From assembly GCA_033851265.1 (NCBI GenBank), contig JAWWOW010000011.1, positions 160,800-224,799 of the forward strand: a stretch of 64,000 nucleotides of DNA, written 5' to 3'. A program made the position numbers and the translations under genes. The notes beneath the pieces were generated by a model that searched no databases, had not been told where the DNA came from, and worked only from the letters and a program-made list of their open reading frames with translations. Below, one piece after another: positions 8,503 to 18,046 of the stretch. The number at the start of each line of letters is the position of its first letter. The first letter of the stretch is position 1. Origin of the DNA: JAWWOW01 sp033851265. Lineage in GTDB: Bacteria > Actinomycetota > Actinomycetes > JAWWOW01.

Positions 8503-10643
8503 GCGTTTCGGCGCCGTGGCCAGGCCAGCCGTTTCCGTTGGGCGCGCAGTGGGATGGCGAGGGCACGAACTTCGCGCTGTTCGCCGGGGAAGCCGAGGCA
8601 GTCGATCTCTGCTTGTACGACGACAACGGACGAGAGACGCGTATCCCGTTCGAGGAGACGACGTATCACGTGTGGCATGGCTACCTGCCCGGCATCGGCA
8701 CAGGGCAGCGGTATGCCTATCGCGTCGATGGTCCGTTCGATCCGCATGCAGGCGCGCGATGGAACCCGAGCAAGTTGCTCATCGACCCCTACGCGCGAGC
8801 GATCGACGGCGACCTGACCATCACCGATGCGATCTTCGGCTATCCCCCGGGTCGCGACGACACCGTGCAGGATCATCGCGACTCCGCGCTCTATGTGCCT
8901 AAGGGCATCGTGGTCCATGACGATTTCCCCTGGGGCGAGGACCATCACCGGCCGCACACGGCCTGGGCGGACACCGTCATCTACGAGCTGCACGTCAAGG
9001 GCTTCACGAAGCGCAACGATCGCATCCCAGAAGCATTGCGCGGGACGTACGCCGGGCTTGCTCACCCCGCCGCCATCGAGCACCTGCAGTCACTGGGCAT
9101 CACTGCCGTGGAGCTGATGCCGACGCACCACTTCGTGTCCGAGCCTGATGTCGTCCGACGGGGACTCACCAACTACTGGGGTTACAACTCGATCGGCTAC
9201 TTCGCACCGCATGCGGCGTACTCATCGTCGGGATCGCGCGGCGAGCAGGTGCGCGAGTTCAAGTCGATGGTGCGCGCCCTGCATGCGGCCGGGCTCGAGG
9301 TGATCCTCGACGTCGTCTACAACCACACCGCCGAGGGCAACCACCTCGGTCCCACCCTGTCGTTCCGTGGCATCGACAACGCGGCGTACTACCGCCTCCG
9401 TGATGACGATCGCCGCTACTACGCCGACTACACCGGTTGCGGCAACACGTTGGACGTACGCCATCCACACACGTTGCAGCTCCTCATGGACTCGCTCCGT
9501 TACTGGGTGACTGAGATGCACGTCGACGGCTTCCGTTTCGACCTGGCCGCTGCGCTGGCTCGGTCGATGCACGACGTGGACAAGCTTTCGGCATTCTTCG
9601 ACGTCATCCAGCAGGACCCCGTTGTCTCTCAGGTGAAGCTCATCGCCGAGCCATGGGACGTCGGCGAAGGCGGCTACCAAGTCGGCGAGTTCCCACCCCT
9701 GTGGACTGAATGGAACGGGAAATACCGCGACGCCGTGCGCGACTTCTGGCTCGGTAGTGCGCACGGCGCCGAGGTCGGCGTACGCGAGCTCGGCTATCGG
9801 CTCACCGGGTCGAGTGATCTCTACCAGGACGACGGCCGGCGTCCGTATGCCTCGATCAACTTCGTAACTGCTCACGACGGGTTCACGTTGCGCGATCTCG
9901 TGTCCTACGTCGAGAAGCACAACGAGGCGAACGGCGAGGGCAACCGCGACGGCACCGACGACAACCGCTCCTGGAACTGCGGCGTCGAAGGTCCCACCGA
10001 TGACCCAGCGGTCCTCGAGTGTCGAGGACGGTTGTCCCGCAGCATCCTCGCGACATTGGTGCTGTCGTCCGGCGTGCCCATGGTCACGGCTGGTGACGAG
10101 ATGGGGCGCACACAAGGGGGCAGCAACAACGCCTACTGCCAGGACAACGAGATCTCGTGGGTCGACTGGTCCTTGGTCGACCAGGAAGTTGACCTGCTGG
10201 CATTCGCACAGTCGATCCTGGCTTTTCGCGCGCAACACCCGGTGCTGCGCCAGCGCGCATTCTTCCTCGGTCGGCCGGTCGACGACGGTGGCCTGAAGGA
10301 TCTCGCGTGGTTCACGCCGTCGGGTTCGGAGATGACGGACGCCGACTGGTGGTCGTCATCCTGCCAGAGCGTCGGGATGTACCTCGCCGGTGACGCGATC
10401 CGCACCCGCGGTCCGCGCGGCGAGCGGATCGTGGACGACTCGTTCCTGCTCGTACTGCACGCCAACGCCGCTGACCTGTCCTTCTGCCTGCCCGGCTCGC
10501 CATGGGCGACGTCGTACGACCTCGTGCTCGACACCGCCGACGGTGAACCGGCCAAGCTCACGGGTTCGAAGTCCACCCACCGGGCGGGTGAGACGCTCAC
10601 GATCCCGGGCCGTAGCGTTGTCCTGCTGCGCGCCCAGCGCTGA
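8499..10643 (+). CDS. glgX: Glycogen debranching enzyme GlgX
   Basis: 714 residues, GH13 isoamylase-type. An N-terminal CBM48 domain (WPGQPFPLGAQWDGEGTNFA) precedes the (beta/alpha)8 barrel. Catalytic regions are DVVYNHTAEGN (region I), DGFRFDLAAA (nucleophile Asp), AEPWDVGEGG (acid/base Glu) and FVTAHDGFT (transition-state Asp). It hydrolyses alpha-1,6 branches of glycogen or limit dextrin trimmed by phosphorylase. Start GTG overlaps the upstream hydrolase stop. Together with GlgP 2.7 kb downstream it forms the degradative side of the alpha-glucan system encoded here. Confidence 0.95.
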   Translation: MSVSAPWPGQPFPLGAQWDGEGTNFALFAGEAEAVDLCLYDDNGRETRIPFEETTYHVWHGYLPGIGTGQRYAYRVDGPFDPHAGARWNPSKLLIDPYARAIDGDLTITDAIFGYPPGRDDTVQDHRDSALYVPKGIVVHDDFPWGEDHHRPHTAWADTVIYELHVKGFTKRNDRIPEALRGTYAGLAHPAAIEHLQSLGITAVELMPTHHFVSEPDVVRRGLTNYWGYNSIGYFAPHAAYSSSGSRGEQVREFKSMVRALHAAGLEVILDVVYNHTAEGNHLGPTLSFRGIDNAAYYRLRDDDRRYYADYTGCGNTLDVRHPHTLQLLMDSLRYWVTEMHVDGFRFDLAAALARSMHDVDKLSAFFDVIQQDPVVSQVKLIAEPWDVGEGGYQVGEFPPLWTEWNGKYRDAVRDFWLGSAHGAEVGVRELGYRLTGSSDLYQDDGRRPYASINFVTAHDGFTLRDLVSYVEKHNEANGEGNRDGTDDNRSWNCGVEGPTDDPAVLECRGRLSRSILATLVLSSGVPMVTAGDEMGRTQGGSNNAYCQDNEISWVDWSLVDQEVDLLAFAQSILAFRAQHPVLRQRAFFLGRPVDDGGLKDLAWFTPSGSEMTDADWWSSSCQSVGMYLAGDAIRTRGPRGERIVDDSFLLVLHANAADLSFCLPGSPWATSYDLVLDTADGEPAKLTGSKSTHRAGETLTIPGRSVVLLRAQR

Positions 10644-10664
10644 CGCTCCCGGAGGTGGACTGCC

Positions 10665-11150
10665 GTGTCCCTGTACGACATCCCGATCAAAACGCTCGAC
10701 GGACAGGACTCGTCCCTCGCCGAGCACAAGGGCAAGGTGTTGCTTGCCGTCAACGTCGCGTCAAAGTGTGGGCTGACCCCGCAGTACACCGGCCTCGAAA
10801 ATCTGCAGAAGAAGTACGGCGAGCATGGCTTCTCTGTCGTTGGCTTTCCCTGCAACCAGTTCCTCGGACAAGAGCCCGGCACGGCGGAAGAGATCCAGAC
10901 GTTCTGTTCTACCAACTACGGCGTGACCTTCCCGTTGTACGAGAAGATTGACGTCAACGGTGATGACCGACACCCGATCTATACAGAGCTGACGCAGACA
11001 GCCGATGCCGAGGGCACCGCGGGTGACATCACATGGAACTTCGAGAAGTTCCTGATCGCGCCCGACGGATCCGTCACGCGTTTCCGCCCTCAGGTCGAGC
11101 CCGAAGACCCCGCGATCGTCGAAGCGATCGAGAAGCAACTGGCGAGCTGA
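10665..11150 (+). CDS. Glutathione peroxidase family protein (Cys type)
   Basis: 161 residues. The peroxidatic residue is Cys35 in NVASKCGLTPQ rather than selenocysteine; the catalytic Gln and Trp are in FPCNQFLGQEPG and WNFEKFL. Enzymes of this Cys type usually reduce peroxides with thioredoxin, which suits an actinomycete lacking glutathione. GTG start preceded by GGAGGTGG. It lies 21 bp after glgX and may be read through from it. Confidence 0.9.
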   Translation: MSLYDIPIKTLDGQDSSLAEHKGKVLLAVNVASKCGLTPQYTGLENLQKKYGEHGFSVVGFPCNQFLGQEPGTAEEIQTFCSTNYGVTFPLYEKIDVNGDDRHPIYTELTQTADAEGTAGDITWNFEKFLIAPDGSVTRFRPQVEPEDPAIVEAIEKQLAS

Positions 11151-11210
11151 CGCTCGCCTGCACCGCGCGCGCTTCAGGGTGGACGCTGCCGCCAACGGCA
11201 TAATCGAGGC

Positions 11211-13313
11211 ATGCTGACGGCAGCGCCCGCGGCCGCCCGGCAAGCGCTGCCGAAGGCCGCTCATCGCGATGACATCACCGGGATGCGTGCGGTCGCGATC
11301 CTGCTCGTCGTCCTCTTCCACGCCGGTGTGCCAGGGATGTCCGGCGGTTACGTCGGTGTCGACGTCTTCTACGTCATTTCCGGTTTCCTCATCACCGGAC
11401 TGCTCGTCGACGAGCTGCGCTCGACGGGTTCGATCTCCTTGCCGCACTTCTACGCACGGCGTGTACGACGACTGCTGCCGCTCGCCAGCCTCGTCCTGGT
11501 CACAACGGTCATCGCGTCTCGACTGATCCTGTCGCCGCTGGACCAAGGAAGCATCGTCAGTGATGCCATCGCGGCTGCGTTGTGGTTCGCCAACTGGCAC
11601 TTCGCCGCGGGTGCGACGCAGTACATGGCATCCACCGACCAGAGCCCGGTATTGCACTACTGGTCGCTCAGCGTCGAGGAGCAGTTCTACGTCGTATGGC
11701 CGCTCCTCCTCCTCGCCGTCGCAGGCAGCCGCCGACGATCGTGGTCGGTGCTGCTCAAACGAGTGGTCGTGGCACTGGCGGCCATCTTCGCCCTGTCTCT
11801 TGCCGCGTCGATCCTGCTCACGGCGTCCACCGGTCAGTGGGCGTACTACGGGCTGCACACCCGCGGGTGGGAGCTCGCCATGGGGGCAGGTCTGGCGCTC
11901 GCTCGGCCGGTCTTGCCCCGGTTGCCCCGCGCGTTGCTCGGCACCGCAGGTATTGCGGGCACGGTGATGATCCTGGTGAGCGCGATGACGTTCGGCCGGA
12001 CGACCGTGTTTCCCGGCAGCGCCGCACTGCTGCCCGTCTGCGGCAGCGTTCTTCTTCTTGCGGCCGGCGCGGCGGGGACCCGGTACGGCGCGAGCCGACT
12101 CCTCGCTCTTGCCCCGGTCGTCTACATCGGTGAGATTTCCTACGGCTGGTATCTCTGGCACTGGCCGTGCCTGATCCTGGGCCAGGCCTACGCCAACGGC
12201 GGCACGATCGGCGACGCGAGCGGCGCGGAGTCGGTCCGGTCGTTCTCGGTCGCGTTCCCAGCGATCCTCGGGTCCTTCGTACTGGCAGCGGTGACGCACC
12301 GTCTCGTCGAGCGGCCGGCCCGGCGCTCGCGATGGCTGACGGCAATACCCCTTCGGTCGATCACTGCGGGCGCGCTGTTGATCAGCGTCGTGATCGTGGC
12401 GAGTCTCGTGAGCAAGCCGTCGCTGCCGAACATCCCGACCGCGGCAGCGTCCACATTCGCCTCCACCGATGCACCGCGCGGCACGGTGTCGACCAAGGCG
12501 CCCGCCCCGCTGAAAATGTCTCCCTCGGCGGCAGTCAAAGACGTGGTCAGAGACCCGGCGTGCAGTCTCGAGGTAAAGCAGACGCAGCCGACCGGTACCT
12601 GCCAGCAAGGCGACCCGAATGGCAGCCGGGTGGTGGTGCTCGTCGGCGACTCGCACGCCGAACACTGGATACCTGCGCTGTCCAACCTCGCCAAACGGTC
12701 GCATTGGCGGTTCTACGCCTTCACGAAAGCAGCGTGTTCGTTCGAGGTTCCGCGGACCTACTCAACCGCGCTGCGCCGGCGCTACACGGAATGTGAGACC
12801 TTCACAACAACGGTCATCAACCGCATCAAGGACCTGCACCGGGTCGACACGTTGATCATCGGACGGAGCTACGGCTATCAAACCCTCGATGACAACGACA
12901 ACATCCTCAAGGGATCCGCCAAGTCCGCGCGCTGGCAACAAGAGGCAGCTAAGGCATTCGACTCGGTGCGCCCGGCCGTACGCACCATCGTCGTTCTCCG
13001 TGACACTCCAGGCGGCACGGTCCGAGCGCCGTCGTGTCTAGCCCGCCACCTGTCAGAGCCGGCAGCGTGCAGCTTCGCCAAGAAAGGCAGCATCCGCGAC
13101 GGCGACCAGTACGACGGGGAGAAAGTTGCGGCCCAGGGGCGTCCGGTGAGCTTCGTCGACCTCGCCCCTTACACCTGCCCGACGTCGCGCTGTCCCGTCG
13201 TCGACGACCTGGGCGTGATCATCTATCGGGACGCCGGTCACTTCACCGCGACGTTCAGCCGGCTGCAATGGAACTTGTTCGGCCATCTCATCGGGCAATA
13301 CGTCACCGGATAA
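11211..13313 (+). CDS. Acyltransferase 3 / SGNH hydrolase fusion membrane protein
   Basis: 700 residues. Residues ~20-400 form an acyltransferase-3 (OafA/YrhL) domain with about ten membrane segments; the catalytic His is in VVLFHAGVPG and the GVDVFYVISGFLITG and HFYARRVRRLLP signatures are present. After a polar linker (~400-450) comes an extracytoplasmic SGNH domain: Ser in VGDSHAEHW (~490) and the Asp/His pair in DAGHFTATFS near the end. Such fusions O-acetylate cell-wall or surface polysaccharides, moving an acyl group across the membrane. Monocistronic between gpx-like and the convergent glgP; the two stop codons are 4 bp apart. Confidence 0.92.
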   Translation: MLTAAPAAARQALPKAAHRDDITGMRAVAILLVVLFHAGVPGMSGGYVGVDVFYVISGFLITGLLVDELRSTGSISLPHFYARRVRRLLPLASLVLVTTVIASRLILSPLDQGSIVSDAIAAALWFANWHFAAGATQYMASTDQSPVLHYWSLSVEEQFYVVWPLLLLAVAGSRRRSWSVLLKRVVVALAAIFALSLAASILLTASTGQWAYYGLHTRGWELAMGAGLALARPVLPRLPRALLGTAGIAGTVMILVSAMTFGRTTVFPGSAALLPVCGSVLLLAAGAAGTRYGASRLLALAPVVYIGEISYGWYLWHWPCLILGQAYANGGTIGDASGAESVRSFSVAFPAILGSFVLAAVTHRLVERPARRSRWLTAIPLRSITAGALLISVVIVASLVSKPSLPNIPTAAASTFASTDAPRGTVSTKAPAPLKMSPSAAVKDVVRDPACSLEVKQTQPTGTCQQGDPNGSRVVVLVGDSHAEHWIPALSNLAKRSHWRFYAFTKAACSFEVPRTYSTALRRRYTECETFTTTVINRIKDLHRVDTLIIGRSYGYQTLDDNDNILKGSAKSARWQQEAAKAFDSVRPAVRTIVVLRDTPGGTVRAPSCLARHLSEPAACSFAKKGSIRDGDQYDGEKVAAQGRPVSFVDLAPYTCPTSRCPVVDDLGVIIYRDAGHFTATFSRLQWNLFGHLIGQYVTG

Positions 13314-13317
13314 GCGG

Positions 13318-15894
13318 CTACGGCGTGGCAATGAGTCCGAGCTCGGCGCTCGACGCCAGCAACGGATGGGCCGGGAACACCCGAACCGAGTAGCCGTAGG
13401 CGCCGGTCTGCTTCAGCGGCAACTGAGTCTCATACCGCTGCAAGCCGTCGTCGGCAGCGCCAGCCAACTCCATCGGAATGATCATCGGCTCGGCGATCTC
13501 GTCGCTGTCGTCCACCTTGCCGTAGGCCGCTTGCACCTCGACGTCGTCGGGTGAGAGATCCCCGAGGTGCACCAACGCGCGCAGCACCAGGGTCTGGTCC
13601 AACTGCGGTACGTCGTCCACTCCCGCGGACTCGACGTGCTCGACGCGAACACCTGGCCAGACCTTCGACACCCGGGACCGCCATGCCGCAAGCTCACGTG
13701 CGCCGGCGTAGGAGTCGGCAGCGACCTCACGCGATGACACCGTTGCAGGCGTGTAGAGCTCGCGCACGTAGTCGGCGACCATCCGGCCGGCAAGCACCTG
13801 CGGACCCAACGTCCGCAACGTGTGCCGCACCATCTCGATCCAGCGCAACGGCAGTCCGTCCCGGCCACGTTCGTAGAACAGCGTCCGTACGTGGTTCTCG
13901 ATCAGGTCGTACAACGCGGTCGACTCGAGGTCGTCACGACGGTCCGGGTCCTCGACGCCGTCCGCCGACGGGATCGCCCAGCCGTTCTGCCCGTCGTACA
14001 TCTCGTCCCACCAGCCATCTCGGATGGAGAGGTTGAGACCGCCGTTGAGGGCTGCCTTCATGCCAGAGGTTCCGCACGCCTCCAGCGGTCGCAGCGGGTT
14101 GTTGAGCCAGACGTCGCAGCCCGGCAGGAGATTCTTCGCCATCCCGATGTCGTAGTCCGGCAGGAAAACGATCCGGTGCCGCACCTCGGGATCGTCGGCG
14201 AAGCGCACGATCTGCTGCACCAGAGCCTTCCCGCCGTCATCTGCCGGGTGGGCCTTGCCGGCGATGACGATCTGCACGGGACGGTCCGGGTCGAGCAGTA
14301 TCGCCTTCAGTCGCTCCGGGTCGCGCAGCATCAAGGTCAGGCGCTTGTACGACGGCACCCGCCGCGCAAACCCGATCGTGGCGACGTCGGGGTCGAAGGC
14401 GCTGCTGATCCAGGTGAGCTCCGCCTCGCTGGCGCCACGTTGTGTCCACGAGACGCGCAACCGGTCACGGATGTCCTCGACGAGGCGGGCCCGCAGCGCG
14501 CGGCGCGTCTGCCACACGCCGGCATCGGAGACTTTGTCCACGCCCTCCCAGCCGGTGCCGCCGGTGACCAACTCGGGACCGAGCTCGCGTTTGGCCAGGT
14601 CCCAGACCTCGCGGGCGACCCACGTTGGCGCGTGCACGCCGTTGGTGATCGACGTGATCGGCACGTCGTCGACGTCGAAGCCCGGCCACAGTCCCCGAAA
14701 CATCTGCCGACTCACAGCGCCGTGCAGCTTCGCGACGCCGTTCGCGCGCTGAGCAAGGCGAAGCCCCATCACAGCCATGTTGAAGACGTTCGGATCGCCG
14801 CCTTCGTAGGTCTCGGCGCCGAGCTCCAAGACACGATCGATCGGGACACCCGGCGACGCGTTGTCTCCGCCAAGCGTCGCCTCGATGAGGTCGCGCGGAA
14901 ACCGGTCGATGCCGGCAGGCACCGGCGTGTGTGTCGTGAACACCGTGCCCGAACGCACAGCCGCCAGCGCCTCGTCGAACGACAGGCCAGCACCCTCGGT
15001 CAGCTCACGGATCCGTTCAACGCCGAGGAAGCCCGCATGACCTTCGTTGGTGTGGAACACCTCCGGCGCGTCGGCACCGGTGAGTTCTGCATAGGCACGC
15101 AGGGCTCGAACACCGCCGATGCCAAGCAGCATCTCTTGGAAGAGGCGGTGCTCAGTGGCGCCGCCGTACAACCGGTCGGTGACCTCGCGCTCCGGGGGGG
15201 CATTGGACTCGACATCGGAGTCGAGTAGCAGCAACGGCACCCGGCCGACCTGTGCCTTCCAGATCTGCGCGTCGAGAGTCCGACCACCCGGGAGGCCGAC
15301 GCTGATCGTGATCGGCTTGCCCCCGTCATCGCGCAGCAGCGTCAGCGGAAGCCCGTTCGGATCGATCATCGGGTAGCGCTCGAGCTGCCAGCCCTCCGCA
15401 GTGAGCGATTGCTTGAAGTAGCCACGTCGGTACAGCAGACCGACACCGATGATCGGCACACCGAGGTCGCTGGCCGCCTTCAGGTGGTCGCCCGCGAGGA
15501 TGCCGAGACCCCCGGAGTACTGCGGCAACACCTCAGTGATCCCGAACTCTGGTGAGAAGTACGCGATCGAGCGCGGCGGGGGTTGGTCCGGCGTACCCAG
15601 TGACTGGTACCAGCGGTCCCCGGTGAGGTACTCCTGCAGGTCGTCGACGGCATCACCGAGATGGCGAAGGAACTTCCGGTCCTTCGCCAACGCTGCGAGC
15701 CGTGCCGCAGGCACTGCCCCGAGGAGGCGCCCCGGGTCACCATCCACCTGGTCCCACACCTCGGGATCGATCTCGGCGAAGAGGTCTCTGGTCTCCGGGT
15801 GCCATGACCAGCGCAGGTTGTTGACGAGCTCGGCCAACGGGGCGAGTGGCGCGGGCAGAACGGCACGAACGGTCAAGCGGCGCAGGGCTCTCAC
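13318..15894 (-). CDS. glgP: Alpha-glucan phosphorylase GlgP
   Basis: 858 residues, GT35 phosphorylase of the bacterial alpha-glucan type. The PLP-binding lysine is in CGTSGMKAALNG, followed by NLSIRDGWWDE. Upstream are YSGGLGILAGDHLK and TNEGHAGFL. It releases glucose-1-phosphate from glycogen or maltodextrin. The ~120-residue N-terminal DUF3417-like segment (LVNNLRWSWHPETRDLF) is typical of this short-form family. Start is GTG 15894. It diverges from glgE across a 172-bp region containing a 10-bp inverted repeat, so synthesis and breakdown genes may share control. Confidence 0.95.
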   Translation of the reverse strand: MRALRRLTVRAVLPAPLAPLAELVNNLRWSWHPETRDLFAEIDPEVWDQVDGDPGRLLGAVPAARLAALAKDRKFLRHLGDAVDDLQEYLTGDRWYQSLGTPDQPPPRSIAYFSPEFGITEVLPQYSGGLGILAGDHLKAASDLGVPIIGVGLLYRRGYFKQSLTAEGWQLERYPMIDPNGLPLTLLRDDGGKPITISVGLPGGRTLDAQIWKAQVGRVPLLLLDSDVESNAPPEREVTDRLYGGATEHRLFQEMLLGIGGVRALRAYAELTGADAPEVFHTNEGHAGFLGVERIRELTEGAGLSFDEALAAVRSGTVFTTHTPVPAGIDRFPRDLIEATLGGDNASPGVPIDRVLELGAETYEGGDPNVFNMAVMGLRLAQRANGVAKLHGAVSRQMFRGLWPGFDVDDVPITSITNGVHAPTWVAREVWDLAKRELGPELVTGGTGWEGVDKVSDAGVWQTRRALRARLVEDIRDRLRVSWTQRGASEAELTWISSAFDPDVATIGFARRVPSYKRLTLMLRDPERLKAILLDPDRPVQIVIAGKAHPADDGGKALVQQIVRFADDPEVRHRIVFLPDYDIGMAKNLLPGCDVWLNNPLRPLEACGTSGMKAALNGGLNLSIRDGWWDEMYDGQNGWAIPSADGVEDPDRRDDLESTALYDLIENHVRTLFYERGRDGLPLRWIEMVRHTLRTLGPQVLAGRMVADYVRELYTPATVSSREVAADSYAGARELAAWRSRVSKVWPGVRVEHVESAGVDDVPQLDQTLVLRALVHLGDLSPDDVEVQAAYGKVDDSDEIAEPMIIPMELAGAADDGLQRYETQLPLKQTGAYGYSVRVFPAHPLLASSAELGLIATP

Positions 15895-15943
15895 TCGGCT
15901 AACGCTAGCGAGTCGCGCCGCAGCTCCCGCGCCACTTCCGCCA

Positions 15944-16011
15944 CGATCAAGGAGTTGTTCACAGGATTCAGGCGGTTTCCGGGCGTGTCGCGACTACCTT
16001 TTCCTTGATCG
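15944..16011. promoter_or_regulatory. Inverted repeat in glgP/glgE divergent promoter
   Basis: CGATCAAGGA at 15944-15953 is exactly inverted as TCCTTGATCG at 16002-16011, in the only non-coding space between the divergent glgP and glgE starts. Arms are 48 bp apart, so they look more like paired binding sites than a hairpin. No clear -35/-10 pair was recognised for either gene. Regulatory role is inferred from position and perfect symmetry. Confidence 0.4.
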
Positions 16012-16066
16012 AGTCAAATGGGGTGCGGGTGCGTTGCCGGCGCGGACATGGGTACGGTCGGTACCG

Positions 16067-18046
16067 ATGATCGGGCGCATTCCTATTGCTGACGTGGCGC
16101 CGGTCGTCGGCTGCGGGCAGTGGCCCGCCAAGGCCGTGGTCGGCGAACGCTTCGCCATCAGCGCGACGGTGTTCCGCGAAGGTCATGACGCGGTCAACGC
16201 CGGCGCTGTGCTCACCGACCCGACCGGCAAGGACGGCCCGCTGCTGCCAATGCGCAAGGTGGCCGACTACGCCGACACGTGGGTCACCGACGTCCGTCCG
16301 GACCGCGAGGGTGACTGGACATTTCGCGTGGAGGCGTGGGGCGACCCCGTCGCCACCTGGCGCCACGACGCTGGCATCAAGGTCCCGGCGGGTCAGGACA
16401 TCGACCTGGTCATGGAGGAAGGCGCGCTCCTCTTCACCCGAGCCGCGAAGGGGGTCCCAGCCAAGAAACGCTCCCCACTGACCAACCTCGCAAAAACCCT
16501 GCGCGACGACACCCTGGACGCGGAGGTGCGGCTCCGGGCCGCGCTCTCCGACAACATCACCGCACTGCTCGAGGCTCATCCGCTACGTGAGTTCGTCACG
16601 ACCTCGGACACCTACCGACTGACGGTCGACCGCGAGCGTGCCCTCGTCGGTGCGTGGTACGAACTGTTCCCGCGGTCCGAGGGGGCAACGCTGGACCCAC
16701 CGAAGTCCGGGACCTTCACCACAGCGATGGAACGTTTGCCTGCCGTCGCGACGATGGGCTTCGACGTCGTCTACCTCCCACCCATCCACCCGATCGGCAT
16801 GGCGTTCCGCAAAGGCCCGAACAACACCCTCGAGCACGGTCCGGATGATCCCGGCTCACCGTGGGCGATCGGTGCGGAGGAAGGCGGGCACGACGCGATC
16901 CACCCGGACCTCGGCACCCTCGAGGACTTCGACGTGTTCGTCGCCCGGACGCGCGAGCTCGGCATGGAGGTCGCCCTCGATCTCGCGTTGCAGGCCTCCC
17001 CCGACCATCCATGGGCCAAGGAACATCCCGAGTGGTTCACCCTGCGTGCGGACGGCACCATCGCGTACGCCGAGAACCCGCCGAAGAAGTACCAGGACAT
17101 CTACCCGATCAACTTCGACAAGGATCCCGACGGCATCTACGCCGAGGTCCTTCGCGTCCTTCGGCACTGGATGGACCACGGCGTCCGCATCTTCCGTGTG
17201 GACAACCCGCATACGAAACCCGTGGCGTTCTGGGAGAAGTTGCTCGGCGAGATCCACGGCACCGACCCCGATGTCATCTTCCTGGCGGAGGCTTTCACCC
17301 GTCCCGCGATGATGCATCTGCTCGCGCAGATCGGGTTCCACCAGTCGTATACCTACTTCACATGGCGCAACGAGAAGTGGGAGCTCGAGGAGTACCTGCG
17401 AGAGCTGACGGGACCAGCCGCGGCGTACATGCGACCCAACTTCTTCGTGAACACTCCGGACATCCTGCACGCCTATCTGCAGTACGGCGGGCCGGCTGCC
17501 TTCAAGATTCGCGCCGTTCTGGCGAGCATGTTGTCGCCGTCGTATGGCGTGTATGCCGGTTTCGAACTGTTCGAGCATGTCGCCGTACGCCCCGGGAGCG
17601 AGGAGTACCTCGACTCGGAGAAGTACGAGTACCGCCCCCGTGACTGGGCGGCGGCCGAGGACTCCGACCGCTCGTTAGCGCCGTACCTGACTCACCTCAA
17701 CGAGATCCGGCGCGCGCATCCGGCGTTGCAGCGACTGCGTAACCTGGTCTTTCACGACGTGGACAACGATGCGCTCCTTTGTTTCTCGAAACGAGAGACT
17801 GATCCGGCCACCGGCGTCGACGACACCGTGATCGTGGTGGTCAACCTCGACCCGAACGGCGTGCGCGAAGGAATGGTGACGCTCGACATGCCGGCACTGG
17901 GCTTCGACTGGGTCGACCAGTTCGCCGTCATCGACGCACTGACCACGGACGCATTCGAATGGGGCCAGCACAACTACGTGCGACTCGACCCGTTCACCGA
18001 ACCAGCACACATCCTCACCGTGCGACCCGCTCTAGGGACGCTGTGA
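16067..18046 (+). CDS. glgE: Alpha-1,4-glucan:maltose-1-phosphate maltosyltransferase GlgE
   Basis: 659 residues, GH13_3. Extends alpha-1,4-glucans using maltose-1-phosphate. An N-terminal beta domain (1-~110, PVVGCGQWPAKAVVGE) precedes a helical insert and the catalytic barrel. Nucleophile is Asp379 in FRVDNPHTKP and acid/base is Glu408 in FLAEAFTRP; their 29-residue spacing equals Asp394/Glu423 of the Streptomyces coelicolor enzyme. I start at ATG 16067, where the conserved N-terminus begins; the frame is open further upstream but that part overlaps glgP antisense. GTGA overlap couples it to treS. Confidence 0.96.
   Translation: MIGRIPIADVAPVVGCGQWPAKAVVGERFAISATVFREGHDAVNAGAVLTDPTGKDGPLLPMRKVADYADTWVTDVRPDREGDWTFRVEAWGDPVATWRHDAGIKVPAGQDIDLVMEEGALLFTRAAKGVPAKKRSPLTNLAKTLRDDTLDAEVRLRAALSDNITALLEAHPLREFVTTSDTYRLTVDRERALVGAWYELFPRSEGATLDPPKSGTFTTAMERLPAVATMGFDVVYLPPIHPIGMAFRKGPNNTLEHGPDDPGSPWAIGAEEGGHDAIHPDLGTLEDFDVFVARTRELGMEVALDLALQASPDHPWAKEHPEWFTLRADGTIAYAENPPKKYQDIYPINFDKDPDGIYAEVLRVLRHWMDHGVRIFRVDNPHTKPVAFWEKLLGEIHGTDPDVIFLAEAFTRPAMMHLLAQIGFHQSYTYFTWRNEKWELEEYLRELTGPAAAYMRPNFFVNTPDILHAYLQYGGPAAFKIRAVLASMLSPSYGVYAGFELFEHVAVRPGSEEYLDSEKYEYRPRDWAAAEDSDRSLAPYLTHLNEIRRAHPALQRLRNLVFHDVDNDALLCFSKRETDPATGVDDTVIVVVNLDPNGVREGMVTLDMPALGFDWVDQFAVIDALTTDAFEWGQHNYVRLDPFTEPAHILTVRPALGTL

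Noticed and set aside
10761..12704. 647-residue open frame on the minus strand
   Set aside because: Antisense to the peroxidase and acyltransferase-SGNH genes; Arg/Gly/Asp-rich composition without motifs.
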